A DNA stretch of 64,000 bases from Corynebacterium sp. KPL1814 (GTDB lineage: Bacteria > Actinomycetota > Actinomycetes > Mycobacteriales > Mycobacteriaceae), in NCBI RefSeq assembly GCF_000478175.1, contig NZ_KI515778.1:1-64000 (forward strand), in the 5' to 3' direction. Below the pieces are notes generated by a model. It had not been told where the DNA came from. It did not search any database and worked only from the letters and a program-made list of their open reading frames with translations. This document shows positions 27,655-39,083 of the stretch, piece after piece. The translations under genes and the position numbers were made by a program. Every line of letters begins with the position of its first letter. Position 1 is the stretch's first letter.

Positions 27655-28647
27655 ATGCTGCCCAAGTCCCGCATCTTTTCCGTCCTTTTACTTGGCCTCG
27701 GCGTAGCGCTGGTGGCCGCCGGAGTAGCGGCGCCGGCGTTTTTGGATTTCTCGCCGCGGTTGCCGTTGGAACTTAAAAACACCACGTGGACCCTTAAGGA
27801 TGAGTCCGCGGATTCCCAAGTGGTCAATAAGGATGGAACGTCGCCTTATTCCGGGCCGATGACCTACCAGATCAATGCGGGCATCCAAGAGCCTTCGGAT
27901 GAAGATACTGCGACGCTGCGCATAGGGGAGACGCGCCTGCGCGGCGATGGTCAGGGCATCGACGATTTAAGCCAAGCGCAGGTGTGGACCTATCCCATCG
28001 ACCGCCTGAGTGGTGAGGCAGAGGCAGAAGCCAGCCTGAGCCACACTTTGGCTAGCCCCGAAGATCAGGTGGCCATCGACGGGTACTGGCTGAAATTCCC
28101 AGCGGATGCGGAGAAAACGAACTACCCGGTCTTTGACCCCACCCTGCGCAAGGCGGTGGACGCGGTCTTTGAAGAAGAGACTGAAATAGAAGGCCGCACG
28201 GTGTATCGCTACCACCAGGAAATCGAACCAACGAACGTAGCGCAGCTTTATGCGGCCGATGGCAATACCACCTCCTTTCCTAAAGAAGACGGAGGCCAAG
28301 AACCTGGCTATTTGATGCACTCGGGCAGCCGAGACTTCTACGTCGACCAAGCTACGGGCCTAGTTGTGGGCATGGATATGGACATCGATGACTACTACGC
28401 GGACCGCGAGGGCGTAGGGCGCGAGCGAGCCTTTGTGTTTAATGGCTCCACTTCAGAGGAATCCCGCGCGGTGTTGCTGGAGGAAGCGGAATCGTTCCCA
28501 CGCAACCACGTGGCGCAAATAGCGCGCTGGACAGCCCTGGGCATTGGCATCGTGCTTACCTTTATTGGGGTTATTGGGGCGCTTGGAATATATGACCGCA
28601 AAAACAAGCATGTGCAGCGGCGAAATAAGAAAACGCCAGCGAAGTGA
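27655..28647 (+). CDS. DUF3068 (PorA family-like) membrane-anchored protein
   Basis: This 330-residue protein has one N-terminal hydrophobic segment (residues 8-30, VLLLGLGVALVAAGVAAPAFL) and one near the C-terminus (about 290-312), with a large extracytoplasmic part between and a short basic tail inside. The sequence fits the actinobacterial DUF3068 family, sometimes labelled porin PorA family; no porin activity can be inferred. It sits between the toxin-antitoxin pair and rpoB, on the same strand. Function is unknown. Confidence 0.8.
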   Translation: MLPKSRIFSVLLLGLGVALVAAGVAAPAFLDFSPRLPLELKNTTWTLKDESADSQVVNKDGTSPYSGPMTYQINAGIQEPSDEDTATLRIGETRLRGDGQGIDDLSQAQVWTYPIDRLSGEAEAEASLSHTLASPEDQVAIDGYWLKFPADAEKTNYPVFDPTLRKAVDAVFEEETEIEGRTVYRYHQEIEPTNVAQLYAADGNTTSFPKEDGGQEPGYLMHSGSRDFYVDQATGLVVGMDMDIDDYYADREGVGRERAFVFNGSTSEESRAVLLEEAESFPRNHVAQIARWTALGIGIVLTFIGVIGALGIYDRKNKHVQRRNKKTPAK

Positions 28648-29042
28648 ATAACGAAAGTGCCAGCTAAGAGCCTTAAGCGCGATTCGGGTTGCGGTCGAAT
28701 GAGTTTTTAGTGGTACGGTGCTTGTGGTTGGCCCGATAGACGCGGTGCAACATTATTGCCGCGCTGGCGCAGCGGCGAGCGAGAGCTTGCCCCCTAGCGC
28801 GGAAAGAAAAACCCTTAAGAGTGGTGTGTCTTTACATGCCTGAGTTTTTCCTATATACTAATTCGTTGCGCTGGAATCTGGATCTTCGGTGCACATTTAG
28901 CCTTTCGGGTTGGTGATGGCAAAACCGACTTGACAAGGTGATTTTGTGCATTCTGAACCCAGACACTCCACAGCAGACCGAATGCTAAAATTACCAGCGG
29001 TTTTGTTGCTCGTCGGCCAGGGCGAGTAGCAATCCGCGTGAG
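28648..29042 (+). other. 395-base intergenic region, rpoB leader
   Basis: It holds the rpoB promoter (28831-28859), giving a leader of about 180 bases. A second TTGACA at 28930 lacks a good -10. No small reading frame with an RBS is convincing. Confidence 0.6.
28831..28859 (+). promoter_or_regulatory. principal rpoBC promoter
   Basis: TTTACA (28831-28836), 17 bases, TATACT (28854-28859) is a near-consensus sigma-70/SigA promoter. It gives an rpoB leader of about 180 bases. Confidence 0.8.
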
Positions 29043-32000
29043 GTGCTGGAAGGACCCATCTTGGCAGTCTCCCGCCAGACCAAGTCAGTGGCCAATATCC
29101 CCGGAGCCCCGAAGCGATACTCGTTTGCAAAAATTAGCGAGCCTATCGCCCTGCCGGGCCTCCTTGACGTACAACTCGATTCCTTTGCTTGGCTCGTCGG
29201 CTCGCCGGAATGGCGCGAGCGTGAGCAGGCTGAGCGCGGCGATAACGCACGCGTGACGAGTGGCCTTGAGGATATCCTCGAAGAGCTCTCGCCGATTCAG
29301 GACTACTCGGGCAATATGTCCCTGTCCTTGTCGGAGCCTCGCTTCGAGCCGGTGAAAAACACCGTCGATGAGTGTAAAGAAAAGGACATCAACTACTCCG
29401 CGCCGCTGTACGTGACCGCAGAGTTCATCAATAACGACACCCAAGAGATTAAGTCGCAGACCGTCTTCATCGGTGATTTCCCGATCATGACGGATATGGG
29501 TACCTTCATCGTGAACGGTACCGAGCGCGTCATCGTCTCCCAGCTGGTGCGTTCCCCGGGCGTGTACTTCGACCGTTCCATCGATAAGTCCACCGAACGC
29601 CCGCTGCACTCCGTGAAGATTATTCCTTCCCGCGGTGCTTGGCTGGAGTTCGACGTGGACAAGCGCGATACCGTCGGCGTGCGCATTGACCGCAAGCGCC
29701 GTCAGCCGGTAACCGTCCTGTTGAAGGCTCTGGGTTGGACCGAGGAGCAGATCAAGGAGCGCTTCAGCTTCTCTGAGCTCATGATGTCCACCTTGGAATC
29801 TGACGGTGTATCCAATACCGATGAAGCGCTGCTGGAGATCTACCGCAAGCAGCGCCCAGGCGAGCAGCCTACCCGCGAGTTGGCGCAGTCCTTGTTGGAT
29901 AACTCCTTCTTCCGCGCTAAGCGCTATGACCTTGCCAAGGTTGGTCGCTACAAGGCCAACCGCAAGCTGGGCCTTGGCGGCGACCACGACGGTCTGATGA
30001 CCCTCACTGAAGAAGACATCGCCGTCACCTTGGAGTACTTGGTACGCCTGCACGTTGGCGAGCGTGAGATGAAGGCACCAAACGGCGAGATGATCTCGCT
30101 GAACACCGACGATATCGACCACTTTGGTAACCGTCGTCTGCGCACCGTGGGTGAGCTCATCCAGAACCAGGTCCGCGTCGGCCTGTCCCGCATGGAGCGC
30201 GTCGTGCGTGAGCGCATGACCACTCAGGATGCCGAGTCCATTACTCCGACGTCCCTGATTAACGTGCGTCCGGTCTCCGCTGCTATCCGCGAGTTCTTTG
30301 GTACCTCCCAGCTCTCGCAGTTCATGGACCACAACAACTCCCTGTCTGGCCTGACCCACAAGCGCCGCCTATCCGCGCTAGGCCCGGGTGGTCTGTCCCG
30401 TGAGCGCGCCGGCATCGAGGTGCGAGACGTGCACGCTTCGCACTACGGCCGCATGTGCCCGATTGAGACCCCTGAGGGTCCAAACATTGGTCTGATTGGT
30501 GCGCTGGCGTCCTACGCCCGCGTGAACCCCTTCGGCTTCATCGAGACCCCGTACCGCAAGGTCGTTGACGGCAAGATTACGGACCAGGTGGAGTACCTCA
30601 CCGCTGATGAGGAGGACCGCTTCGCCATTGCTCAGGCCGAGGTCGAGCAGGACGAGGAAGGCCGTTTGATTGGTGAGCGCATCGAGGTCCGCCTGAAGGA
30701 GGGCGACATCGGAGTGACCGATGCCTCCGGTGTGGACTACGTTGACGTTTCCCCGCGCCAGATGGTCTCCGTTGGTACCGCCATGATTCCGTTCTTGGAG
30801 CACGACGATGCTAACCGTGCCTTGATGGGTGCGAACATGCAGAAGCAGGCGGTTCCGCTGGTTCGTTCCGAGGCCCCACTGGTGGGTACCGGTATGGAGC
30901 AGCGTGCTGCCTATGACGCCGGCGACGTCGTCATCACGCCAAAGGCCGGTGTGGTAGAAAACGTCACCGCCGACGTCATCACCATCATGGATGATGAGGG
31001 CCAGCGCGATACCTACATCCTGCGCAAGTTCGAGCGCACCAACCAGGGCACCAACTACAACCAGACCCCGCTGGTGTCCATGGGTCAGCGCGTAGAAGCC
31101 GGCCAGGTTTTGGCCGATGGCCCAGGTACCCACAACGGCGAGATGTCGCTTGGCCGCAACCTGCTGGTTGCATTCATGCCGTGGGAAGGCCACAACTACG
31201 AGGACGCCATCATCCTCAACCAGCGCATCGTGGAAGAGGACATCCTGACCTCCGTCCACATCGAGGAGCACGAGATCGATGCTCGTGACACCAAGCTGGG
31301 CGCTGAGGAAATCACCCGCGAGATTCCAAACGTCTCCGAGGACGTCTTGAGCGACCTCGATGAGCGCGGCATCATCCGCATCGGTGCTGACGTCCGTGCC
31401 GGCGATATCCTGGTGGGTAAGGTCACCCCGAAGGGTGAGACCGAGCTGACTCCGGAAGAGCGCCTGCTGCGCGCCATCTTCGGTGAGAAGGCCCGCGAGG
31501 TGCGCGATACCTCCATGAAGGTTCCGCACGGTGAGGTGGGCAAGGTCATTGGTGTTGCTCGCTTCTCCCGCGATGACGATGACGACCTGGCACCTGGCGT
31601 CAACGAGATGATCCGCGTCTACGTTGCGCAAAAGCGCAAGATCCAGGACGGCGATAAGATGGCCGGCCGCCACGGCAACAAGGGCGTTGTGGGCAAGATT
31701 TTGCCGCCAGAGGATATGCCGTTCATGGAGGACGGCACCCCGGTGGACATCCTGCTGAACACCCACGGTGTGCCGCGTCGTATGAACATCGGCCAGGTGC
31801 TCGAGCTGCACTTGGGCTGGTTGGCTCACGCTGGTTGGAAGGTCGACACCGAGGATCCGGCTAACGCCGAGCTTCTCAAGACCTTGCCGGAAGAGCTTTA
31901 CGATGTCCCAGCGGACTCCTTGACCGCGACCCCGGTCTTCGATGGTGCTACCAACCACGAGATCGAGCGCCTATTGGCATCGTCCCGCCCGAACCGCGAC

Positions 32001-32537
32001 GGCGACGTCTTGGTCAACGAGCACGGCAAGGCCACGCTTTTCGATGGCCGGTCCGGCGAGCCGTACAAGTACCCCATCTCCGTGGGCTATATGTACATGC
32101 TCAAGCTGCACCACTTGGTCGATGAGAAGATTCACGCCCGCTCCACTGGTCCTTACTCCATGATTACCCAGCAGCCACTGGGGGGTAAGGCTCAGTTCGG
32201 TGGCCAGCGCTTCGGCGAGATGGAGGTGTGGGCAATGCAGGCTTACGGCGCTGCCTACACCCTGCAGGAGCTGCTTACCATCAAGTCCGATGACGTGGTA
32301 GGCCGCGTGAAGGTCTACGAGGCCATCGTGAAGGGCGACAATATTCCAGATCCGGGCATCCCTGAGTCCTTCAAGGTGTTGCTCAAGGAGCTGCAGTCCC
32401 TGTGCCTGAACGTGGAGGTTCTTTCCACCGACGGCACACCGATGGAGCTGTCTGGCTCTGATGACGATGACATGGATAGCCCATCGCTTGGCATTAACTT
32501 GTCCCGCGATGAGGGTTCTTCCGCTGACATCGCCTAA
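29043..32537 (+). CDS. rpoB: DNA-directed RNA polymerase subunit beta
   Basis: The protein has 1164 residues, as in other corynebacteria, and an N-terminus [15 protein letters not shown]. The rifampicin-resistance region is [12 protein letters not shown] followed by [21 protein letters not shown]. The usual resistance positions (E. coli D516, H526 and S531) are wild type. Position 430 here (E. coli Q517) is His rather than Gln. Other core motifs ([12 protein letters not shown]-type region, [11 protein letters not shown]) are intact. Start: GGTGCTGG precedes an ATG that aligns with C. glutamicum. rpoC follows after 132 bases. Confidence 0.98.
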   Translation: MLEGPILAVSRQTKSVANIPGAPKRYSFAKISEPIALPGLLDVQLDSFAWLVGSPEWREREQAERGDNARVTSGLEDILEELSPIQDYSGNMSLSLSEPRFEPVKNTVDECKEKDINYSAPLYVTAEFINNDTQEIKSQTVFIGDFPIMTDMGTFIVNGTERVIVSQLVRSPGVYFDRSIDKSTERPLHSVKIIPSRGAWLEFDVDKRDTVGVRIDRKRRQPVTVLLKALGWTEEQIKERFSFSELMMSTLESDGVSNTDEALLEIYRKQRPGEQPTRELAQSLLDNSFFRAKRYDLAKVGRYKANRKLGLGGDHDGLMTLTEEDIAVTLEYLVRLHVGEREMKAPNGEMISLNTDDIDHFGNRRLRTVGELIQNQVRVGLSRMERVVRERMTTQDAESITPTSLINVRPVSAAIREFFGTSQLSQFMDHNNSLSGLTHKRRLSALGPGGLSRERAGIEVRDVHASHYGRMCPIETPEGPNIGLIGALASYARVNPFGFIETPYRKVVDGKITDQVEYLTADEEDRFAIAQAEVEQDEEGRLIGERIEVRLKEGDIGVTDASGVDYVDVSPRQMVSVGTAMIPFLEHDDANRALMGANMQKQAVPLVRSEAPLVGTGMEQRAAYDAGDVVITPKAGVVENVTADVITIMDDEGQRDTYILRKFERTNQGTNYNQTPLVSMGQRVEAGQVLADGPGTHNGEMSLGRNLLVAFMPWEGHNYEDAIILNQRIVEEDILTSVHIEEHEIDARDTKLGAEEITREIPNVSEDVLSDLDERGIIRIGADVRAGDILVGKVTPKGETELTPEERLLRAIFGEKAREVRDTSMKVPHGEVGKVIGVARFSRDDDDDLAPGVNEMIRVYVAQKRKIQDGDKMAGRHGNKGVVGKILPPEDMPFMEDGTPVDILLNTHGVPRRMNIGQVLELHLGWLAHAGWKVDTEDPANAELLKTLPEELYDVPADSLTATPVFDGATNHEIERLLASSRPNRDGDVLVNEHGKATLFDGRSGEPYKYPISVGYMYMLKLHHLVDEKIHARSTGPYSMITQQPLGGKAQFGGQRFGEMEVWAMQAYGAAYTLQELLTIKSDDVVGRVKVYEAIVKGDNIPDPGIPESFKVLLKELQSLCLNVEVLSTDGTPMELSGSDDDDMDSPSLGINLSRDEGSSADIA

Positions 32538-32669
32538 ATAGATTCTCGGTCCACTGCGGAATGCACGGTTCCGGTGTTTAACACCGGGGCCGCCGCGGGC
32601 GGGCAATAAAGATTAATTCATTAAAAGCCATCAATTCCTCACATGACGAGGATGAAAGGGAGACATTAC

Positions 32670-35600
32670 GTGTTTGACGTAAATCTCTTCGACGAGCTCC
32701 GCATCGGTCTGGCCACTGCTGACGATATCCGTCGCTGGTCTAAGGGCGAGGTTAAAAAGCCCGAGACCATTAACTACCGCACGCTGAAGCCGGAAAAGGA
32801 CGGCCTGTTCTGCGAGCGCATTTTCGGACCTACCCGTGACTGGGAGTGTGCTTGTGGTAAGTACAAGCGCGTCCGCTACAAGGGCATCATCTGTGAGCGT
32901 TGCGGCGTTGAGGTCACCAAGTCCAAGGTGCGTCGTGAGCGCATGGGCCACATCGAGCTGGCCGCTCCGGTAACCCACATCTGGTACTTCAAGGGCGTTC
33001 CTTCCCGCTTGGGCTACCTGCTGGACCTGGCACCGAAGGACCTTGAGCGCATCATCTACTTCGCTGCCAACATCATCACCTCCGTTGATGAAGAGGCTCG
33101 CCACAACGATCAGTCCACTCTGGAAGCAGAAATGCTGCTGGAGAAGAAAGACGTTGAGGACGATACCGAGTCCGAGATCGCAGAGCGCGCTTCCAAGCTG
33201 GAATCCGACTTGGCAGAGCTGGAGGCAGCCGGTGCGCGTGCCGATGCCCGCAAGAAGGTACAAAACGCTGCTGATAAGGAAATGCAGCACATCCGCGAGC
33301 GCGGCGAGCGCGAGGTCGCACGCCTGGATGAAATCTGGAACACCTTCCTGAAGCTTGCTCCGAAGCAGATGGTCATCGATGAGACCATCTACGAAGAGCT
33401 GGTTGACCGCTACGAGGATTACTTCACTGGCGGCATGGGTGCAGAAGCCATCCAGACCTTGGTCCGTAACTTCGACCTCGAGGCAGAGGCCGAGGAGCTG
33501 CGTGAGATCATCAACAACGGCAAGGGCCAGAAGAAGATGCGCGCGCTTAAGCGCCTCAAGGTTGTTGCCGCATTCCTGAACTCTGGCAATGACCCGGCAG
33601 GCATGGTGCTGGACGCTATTCCGGTTATCCCGCCTGAGCTGCGCCCGATGGTGCAGCTGGACGGTGGCCGCTTCGCCACCTCGGACCTGAATGACCTGTA
33701 CCGCCGCGTTATCAACCGCAATAACCGCCTAAAGCGCATGATCGACCTGGGTGCACCAGAGATCATCGTGAATAACGAGAAGCGCATGCTGCAGGAGTCT
33801 GTGGACGCGCTCTTCGATAACGGCCGCCGTGGCCGTCCGGTTACCGGCCCGGGTAACCGCCCGTTGAAGTCCTTGTCTGACTTGCTGAAGGGTAAGCAGG
33901 GTCGTTTCCGCCAGAACCTGCTGGGTAAGCGCGTGGACTACTCCGGTCGTTCCGTTATTATCGTCGGTCCGCAGCTCAAGCTGCACGAGTGTGGTCTGCC
34001 GAAGCTGATGGCACTCGAGCTGTTCAAGCCCTTCGTTATGAAGCGCTTGGTCGAAAACGACTACGCCCAGAACATCAAGTCTGCAAAGCGCATGGTGGAG
34101 CGCCAGCGCCCAGAGGTTTGGGATGTGCTGGAGCAGGCCATTTCTGAGCACCCTGTGATGCTCAACCGTGCGCCTACGCTGCACCGCTTGGGTATTCAGG
34201 CCTTCGAACCCAAGCTGGTTGAGGGTAAGGCTATTCAGCTGCACCCGCTGGCTTGTGAGGCGTTCAACGCTGACTTCGACGGTGACCAGATGGCAGTTCA
34301 CTTGCCGCTGTCCGCAGAAGCACAGGCAGAGGCTCGCGTGCTGATGCTGGCTTCCAACAACATTCTGTCTCCGGCATCCGGTAAGCCACTGGCTATGCCG
34401 CGTCTGGATATGGTGACCGGCTTGTACTACCTCACCATGGACAAGGCAGAGGACGAGATCGGCGGCAATGGTCGCTACCGCGAGGCTGGCGAGGACTACC
34501 CGGCAACCGGTGTGTACTCCTCTTACGCTGAGGCCCTGATGGCTTATGACCGTGGCACCGTTGGTCTGCAGGCACCGATCAAGGTTCGCATCGATCACCT
34601 GCGCCCGCCAGAGGACATCGAGGCAGAGCTCTTCCCTGATGGCTGGTCCAAGGGCCAGGCATGGTTGGGCTACACCACCATCGGCCGCATCATGTTCAAC
34701 GAGCTGCTGCCGTGGAACTACCCGTACCTTGAGGGCATCATGGTCCGCAAGGGCGGCGGCACCGACGGCAAGGTGCTCATTGGTGACGTGGTCAATGACT
34801 TGGCCACCAAGTACCCAATGATCACCGTGGCCCAGGTACTGGACAACATGAAGGACGCTGGCTTCTACTGGGCAACCCGTTCCGGTGTGACCATTACGAT
34901 GTCTGACGTACTGGTGCTGCCGAATAAGACCGAGATCCTCGAGTCTTATGAGAAGGAAGCAGAGCGCATCGAGCGTAAGTACTGGGAGCAAGGTGCTCTG
35001 ACGGAGCGCGAGCGTTATGACCGCCTGGTTGAACTGTGGAAGGATGCTACCGACACCGTTGGTGAGGCCGTCGAGAACATCTACCCAGATTACAACCCGA
35101 TTCCGATGATTGTGAAGTCGGGTGCTGCCGGTAACATGCGTCAGATCTGGACGCTGGCCGGTATGAAGGGCATGGTTGTGAACTCGCACGGTGATTACAT
35201 CACCCGCCCGATTAAGACCTCCTTCCGCGAAGGCCTGTCCGTGCTGGAGTACTTCAACAACTCCCACGGTTCCCGTAAGGGTCTGGCCGATACCGCGCTG
35301 CGTACCGCTGACTCTGGTTACCTCACCCGTCGTCTGGTGGACGTCGCTCAGGACGTCATCGTCCGCGAAAAGGATTGTGGTACCCGCCAGGGCGTGCGTG
35401 TTCCTATCGGCGAGGTATCCGGCGACAAGGTCGTCCTCTCCGAGCTGTGGGAGACCTCCGCTTCCGGTCGCGTACTTGCCACCGACGTCAAGGACGAGAA
35501 CGGCGAGGTCGTCGCAGAGGCTGGTGCTGACTTGACCGAGGAGCTCACGCAGAAGCTTCTCGATGCCGAGGTCACCGACGTCAAGGTCCGCTCCGTGCTG

Positions 35601-36665
35601 ACCTGCCAGACCCCGGCTGGTGTCTGTGCTAAGTGCTACGGCAAGTCCATGGCTTCCGGCCAGTTGGTCGACATCGGCGAGGCCGTCGGCATCGTGGCTG
35701 CACAGTCCATTGGTGAGCCTGGTACCCAGCTGACCATGCGTACCTTCCACCAGGGTGGTGTCGGTGGCGACATTACCGGTGGTCTGCCGCGTGTTCAGGA
35801 GCTCTTCGAGGCCCGTAACCCGAAGAACCGCGCACCGATTGCCTCCGTGGACGGCACCGTGTCCCTGTCCGATGAAGGCAACTTCTGGACCATGACCATC
35901 ACCCCGGATGACGGTTCCGATGACGTGGTCTACGAGAAGCTGTCCAAGCGCCAGGGTCTGGCCCAGGTGCGTCGCCCGATGGAGTCCAACCCGGATGCGA
36001 TGATCGAGCGTTCCTTGAAGGACGGCGACCACGTTGAGACCGGTGACCGCTTGATGCGTGGTGCGGCTGACCCGCACGACGTGCTCGAGGTTCTGGGCCG
36101 TCGTGGCGTGGAGCAGCACCTCATCAACGAGGTGCAGGCCGTGTACCGCACCCAGGGTGTGGCCATCCACGACAAGCACATCGAGATCATCATCCGCCAG
36201 ATGCTGCGCCGCGGTACCGTCATCGACGCCGGTACCACGGAGCTGCTGCCGGGCAACCTGATCGACCTTTCTGAGGCCAAGCAGATGAACGCTGCACAGG
36301 TTGCAGAAGGCGGCGAGCCGGCGCAGCTGCGCTCGGAGATCATGGGTATTACCAAGGCCTCCTTGGCTACCGAGTCCTGGCTGTCCGCTGCTTCGTTCCA
36401 GGAGACCACGCGTGTGCTTACCGATGCCGCTATTAACAAGCGCTCCGATAAGCTCATCGGCCTCAAGGAAAACGTCATCATCGGTAAGCTGATCCCGGCC
36501 GGTACCGGTATCTCCCGTTACCGCAATATCTCCGTCAAGCCGACCGAGGCTGCGCGCAACGCCGCTTACTCGATTCCGACTTACGGCGATTCCATCTACG
36601 GCGATGACGGCTTTGGTGAATTCACCGGCGCCTCCGTCCCGCTGGATGAGGACTTCACCTTCTAA
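32670..36665 (+). CDS. rpoC: DNA-directed RNA polymerase subunit beta'
   Basis: The protein has 1331 residues. The N-terminal zinc-binding Cys cluster is in [20 protein letters not shown], the catalytic magnesium loop is [12 protein letters not shown], and the second Cys cluster is near [11 protein letters not shown]. The GTG at 32670 ([19 protein letters not shown]) is the start by homology, with RBS AAAGGGA; the frame from ATG 32643 adds nine residues. Co-transcribed with rpoB; a terminator follows. Confidence 0.97.
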   Translation: MFDVNLFDELRIGLATADDIRRWSKGEVKKPETINYRTLKPEKDGLFCERIFGPTRDWECACGKYKRVRYKGIICERCGVEVTKSKVRRERMGHIELAAPVTHIWYFKGVPSRLGYLLDLAPKDLERIIYFAANIITSVDEEARHNDQSTLEAEMLLEKKDVEDDTESEIAERASKLESDLAELEAAGARADARKKVQNAADKEMQHIRERGEREVARLDEIWNTFLKLAPKQMVIDETIYEELVDRYEDYFTGGMGAEAIQTLVRNFDLEAEAEELREIINNGKGQKKMRALKRLKVVAAFLNSGNDPAGMVLDAIPVIPPELRPMVQLDGGRFATSDLNDLYRRVINRNNRLKRMIDLGAPEIIVNNEKRMLQESVDALFDNGRRGRPVTGPGNRPLKSLSDLLKGKQGRFRQNLLGKRVDYSGRSVIIVGPQLKLHECGLPKLMALELFKPFVMKRLVENDYAQNIKSAKRMVERQRPEVWDVLEQAISEHPVMLNRAPTLHRLGIQAFEPKLVEGKAIQLHPLACEAFNADFDGDQMAVHLPLSAEAQAEARVLMLASNNILSPASGKPLAMPRLDMVTGLYYLTMDKAEDEIGGNGRYREAGEDYPATGVYSSYAEALMAYDRGTVGLQAPIKVRIDHLRPPEDIEAELFPDGWSKGQAWLGYTTIGRIMFNELLPWNYPYLEGIMVRKGGGTDGKVLIGDVVNDLATKYPMITVAQVLDNMKDAGFYWATRSGVTITMSDVLVLPNKTEILESYEKEAERIERKYWEQGALTERERYDRLVELWKDATDTVGEAVENIYPDYNPIPMIVKSGAAGNMRQIWTLAGMKGMVVNSHGDYITRPIKTSFREGLSVLEYFNNSHGSRKGLADTALRTADSGYLTRRLVDVAQDVIVREKDCGTRQGVRVPIGEVSGDKVVLSELWETSASGRVLATDVKDENGEVVAEAGADLTEELTQKLLDAEVTDVKVRSVLTCQTPAGVCAKCYGKSMASGQLVDIGEAVGIVAAQSIGEPGTQLTMRTFHQGGVGGDITGGLPRVQELFEARNPKNRAPIASVDGTVSLSDEGNFWTMTITPDDGSDDVVYEKLSKRQGLAQVRRPMESNPDAMIERSLKDGDHVETGDRLMRGAADPHDVLEVLGRRGVEQHLINEVQAVYRTQGVAIHDKHIEIIIRQMLRRGTVIDAGTTELLPGNLIDLSEAKQMNAAQVAEGGEPAQLRSEIMGITKASLATESWLSAASFQETTRVLTDAAINKRSDKLIGLKENVIIGKLIPAGTGISRYRNISVKPTEAARNAAYSIPTYGDSIYGDDGFGEFTGASVPLDEDFTF

Positions 36666-36703
36666 GTCCTAGGCGCTCGTGCCCCTCGGCACCGCGTCCA
36701 GTC

Positions 36704-36742
36704 AGAGCCCCCGCTTCCGTGTTAAACGGTAACGGGGGCTCT
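36704..36742 (+). terminator. intrinsic terminator after rpoC
   Basis: AGAGCCCCCG pairs with CGGGGGCTCT; the loop region contains a smaller CCGT/ACGG pairing. A short T-rich tail follows. Confidence 0.85.
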
Positions 36743-36890
36743 TGCCGTTGGAGTCTGTTGGCGCGGTTGAGCACGCCAATTCGGCCGCCGAATTGGTTGT
36801 GGGGACCCGTATGCGTGCCTGCTAGTATGAGTAAAGCCTGTGCCCAGATAAGTAAAATGTGGGCCTTGGGCTATTTGATTTAAACCATTA

Positions 36891-37020
36891 CACGGGAGCT
36901 TTCAGAATCTGTGGGCCCGTGGGGCGCACAGGCCGCATCGGCACAGAAATGAAGGCTGAGATACTGCGATATGACGCGGTGAACCGTTGAACCTGATCCG
37001 GGTAATTCCGGCGAGAGGGA
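36891..37020 (+). promoter_or_regulatory. TPP riboswitch (THI element)
   Basis: The 5' core CACGGGAGCT, the pyrimidine-sensing GGCTGAGATACTG and the pyrophosphate-sensing TTGAACCTGATCCGG followed by TAATTCCGGCGAGAGGGA are all present in the canonical order. The segment between the first two cores is enlarged (extended P3). It ends at the RBS GAGGGAGGAAA of the ykoE gene, so ligand binding would block translation, with loss of uptake when thiamine is plentiful. Confidence 0.93.
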
Positions 37021-37027
37021 GGAAATA

Positions 37028-37642
37028 ATGACTGCTAATACTACTGGGGCCGCAGCACCAAAGCGCAGCTTGGACTGGCGCGTGGTGGACATCGTGGTGG
37101 CATCAGTCTTGGGTGTTGCCTGTGGTTTCGTGTTCTTGGGCTGGAATGCCGTGGGCTATGCTTGGTACGAGGCCATGGATGCTCTTACGCCGGGTCTTGG
37201 TGGCTTGGCCACCGGCATCTGGCTGCTGGGCGGCATCCTGGGTGGCTTGGTTATCCGTAAGCCGGGTGCGGCGGTGTACGTGGAGGTCCTTGCCGCGACG
37301 GTATCGGCCGTCTTGGGTTCACAGTGGGGCATTAGCACCCTGTACTCGGGCCTGGCGCAGGGTATTGGTGTGGAGATCATTCTCGCCATCTTCATGTACC
37401 GCCAGTTCAACCTTGGGGTGACCATCCTGGCCGGTATGGCAGCAGGCTGGGGCGCCTTTGTCCTAGAGCTGTTTACCTCCGGTAACCTCGCGAAGTCCTT
37501 CGAGTTCAATATGATCTACTTGGTCACGTTGACCATTTCCGGTGCTATCTTGGCCGGAGCCCTGGGCTTTTATGTGGTGAAGGCATTGGCAAAGACCGGT
37601 GCCCTTGACCGCTTTGCAGTAGGCCGCGAACAGCGCGCTTAG
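37028..37642 (+). CDS. ykoE: YkoE-type ECF substrate-binding (S) component, thiamine/HMP
   Basis: This 204-residue integral membrane protein has about five to six hydrophobic helices, the S component of a group ECF transporter for hydroxymethylpyrimidine or thiamine. The N-terminal Trp-Arg-Val motif (LDWRVVDIVVASVLGV) and the GWGAFVLELF segment match YkoE. It lies 7 bases after a TPP riboswitch and is followed by ykoD and ykoC in canonical order, which supports thiamine-precursor uptake. Confidence 0.93.
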   Translation: MTANTTGAAAPKRSLDWRVVDIVVASVLGVACGFVFLGWNAVGYAWYEAMDALTPGLGGLATGIWLLGGILGGLVIRKPGAAVYVEVLAATVSAVLGSQWGISTLYSGLAQGIGVEIILAIFMYRQFNLGVTILAGMAAGWGAFVLELFTSGNLAKSFEFNMIYLVTLTISGAILAGALGFYVVKALAKTGALDRFAVGREQRA

Positions 37643-37655
37643 GGCTTAGACCGCT

Positions 37656-39083
37656 GTGACTGATTTTTCACGCTTAGCAGGAAACGCCACAAAAATTGCG
37701 GCCCGCGGCTACGGCTGGACCCACGCTGGGCGCTCCCAACCGGCGCTGCAGGACATAGACCTCGTCATCGAACCCGGTGAGAAAGTCTTGCTGTGCGGGG
37801 ATTCCGGTTCCGGAAAATCGACGCTATTGGCGGCGATGGCAGGTGTCTTGGGTTCCGATGAGGAAGGCACGCGCACCGGCGAGATTACCTTGGAGGATTC
37901 TGCGGGCACGGTCGAAGAGCCGGGTCGGACCATTCCGGTGGGGTTGGTCCTGCAGGATCCGGACTCGCAGGTCATCTCCGCGCGCGTGGGCGACGATATC
38001 GCCTTTGGCTGCGAGAACCTGGCATATCCGCGCGAGGAGATCTGGCGCAGGGTGCAACAGGCTCAGGAGCTGGTTGGCCCCTACGTGGACCTGGATTTTC
38101 CTACCGAGCACCTCTCCGGCGGGCAGAAGCAACGCCTGGCGCTTGCCGGGGTCATCGCCATGGGCGCGGGCGTGGTCCTATTGGACGAGCCCACCGCCAA
38201 CCTGGATCCGGAAGGGGCGCAGGACGTGGTGCGGGCCGTCGGCAAGCTGGTGAAGCACACGGGTGCCACCTTGGTGGTGGTCGAGCATCAGCATGCGGCG
38301 TGGGAAAGCGTGCTGGACCGCGCAGTAGAGCTGAAGGATGGGCGCATTATCTCTGATGCCCCCTTTGCTGACGTCGCCCGCAAGCGCCAGGTCACCGGTC
38401 TCCCGCAGGCGCGGTCACGGGCAAGCGATGCCCTCGATGAGTCCAACGCGGCGCTGTGGAGCAAGGATTTGGTAACCCGCTATGGTCCGCCGCGATCCAT
38501 CTCCCTGCCGGCGGGGGCCTCGACCGTCATTACCGGGCGCAATGGCGTGGGAAAATCCACGTGGCTGATGACGATGGCGGGGCTACTTCCGGCCGAGTCC
38601 GGGGAAATCGGGGTCGCTGACTTCATCCGCCGCGGCGTGAAGGGCCCTCCTTCCCGGTGGAAATCCCGCGAATTGGCGGACCGCATTGGCTTCGTTTTCC
38701 AAAATCCCGAACACCAATTTGTCTCCCGCAGCGTGGAAGAGGAATTGCGGGTCGCGCCCAAGGTCATGCGCGTCGATCCCCCAGAGAAACGCATCGCCCA
38801 GTTGGTGGAATCGCTGCGCTTGGGGCACTTGCTCAAGGCCAATCCGTTTACGCTATCCGGCGGCGAAAAGCGCCGGCTTTCGGTAGCAACGGCTCTGGTG
38901 ACCGCGCCGGAGGTGCTGCTATTGGACGAGCCGACCTTTGGCCAGGATCCCGGCACCTTCGTGGAATTGGTGGGCTTGTTGCGCCAATTGGCCGATGAAG
39001 GCACGACGATTGCGTCCATTACCCATGACCCGCTGTTCATGGCGTCCTTGGGCGATTACCAGGTGGAGGTGCGCGGTGCCTAA
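37656..39083 (+). CDS. ykoD: YkoD-type double ABC ATPase of the ECF transporter
   Basis: This 475-residue cytosolic ATPase has two fused cassettes. The first has Walker A GDSGSGKST (residues about 49-57), signature LSGGQKQRL and Walker B VVLLDEPTANLD. The second has GRNGVGKST, LSGGEKRRL and VLLLDEPTFGQD. It powers the YkoE/YkoC membrane pair. The GTG start is at 37656; the stop overlaps the GTG of ykoC by 8 bases. Confidence 0.93.
   Translation: MTDFSRLAGNATKIAARGYGWTHAGRSQPALQDIDLVIEPGEKVLLCGDSGSGKSTLLAAMAGVLGSDEEGTRTGEITLEDSAGTVEEPGRTIPVGLVLQDPDSQVISARVGDDIAFGCENLAYPREEIWRRVQQAQELVGPYVDLDFPTEHLSGGQKQRLALAGVIAMGAGVVLLDEPTANLDPEGAQDVVRAVGKLVKHTGATLVVVEHQHAAWESVLDRAVELKDGRIISDAPFADVARKRQVTGLPQARSRASDALDESNAALWSKDLVTRYGPPRSISLPAGASTVITGRNGVGKSTWLMTMAGLLPAESGEIGVADFIRRGVKGPPSRWKSRELADRIGFVFQNPEHQFVSRSVEEELRVAPKVMRVDPPEKRIAQLVESLRLGHLLKANPFTLSGGEKRRLSVATALVTAPEVLLLDEPTFGQDPGTFVELVGLLRQLADEGTTIASITHDPLFMASLGDYQVEVRGA

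Noticed and set aside
28930-28958. second rpoB promoter with perfect TTGACA
   Set aside because: No acceptable -10 lies 16-18 bases downstream; the promoter at 28831 is far better.
33729-36179. 816-codon minus-strand frame across rpoC
   Set aside because: Antisense shadow produced by strong codon bias; no recognisable domain. The same holds for long antisense frames across fusA, rpoB, menD, tuf and rplB.
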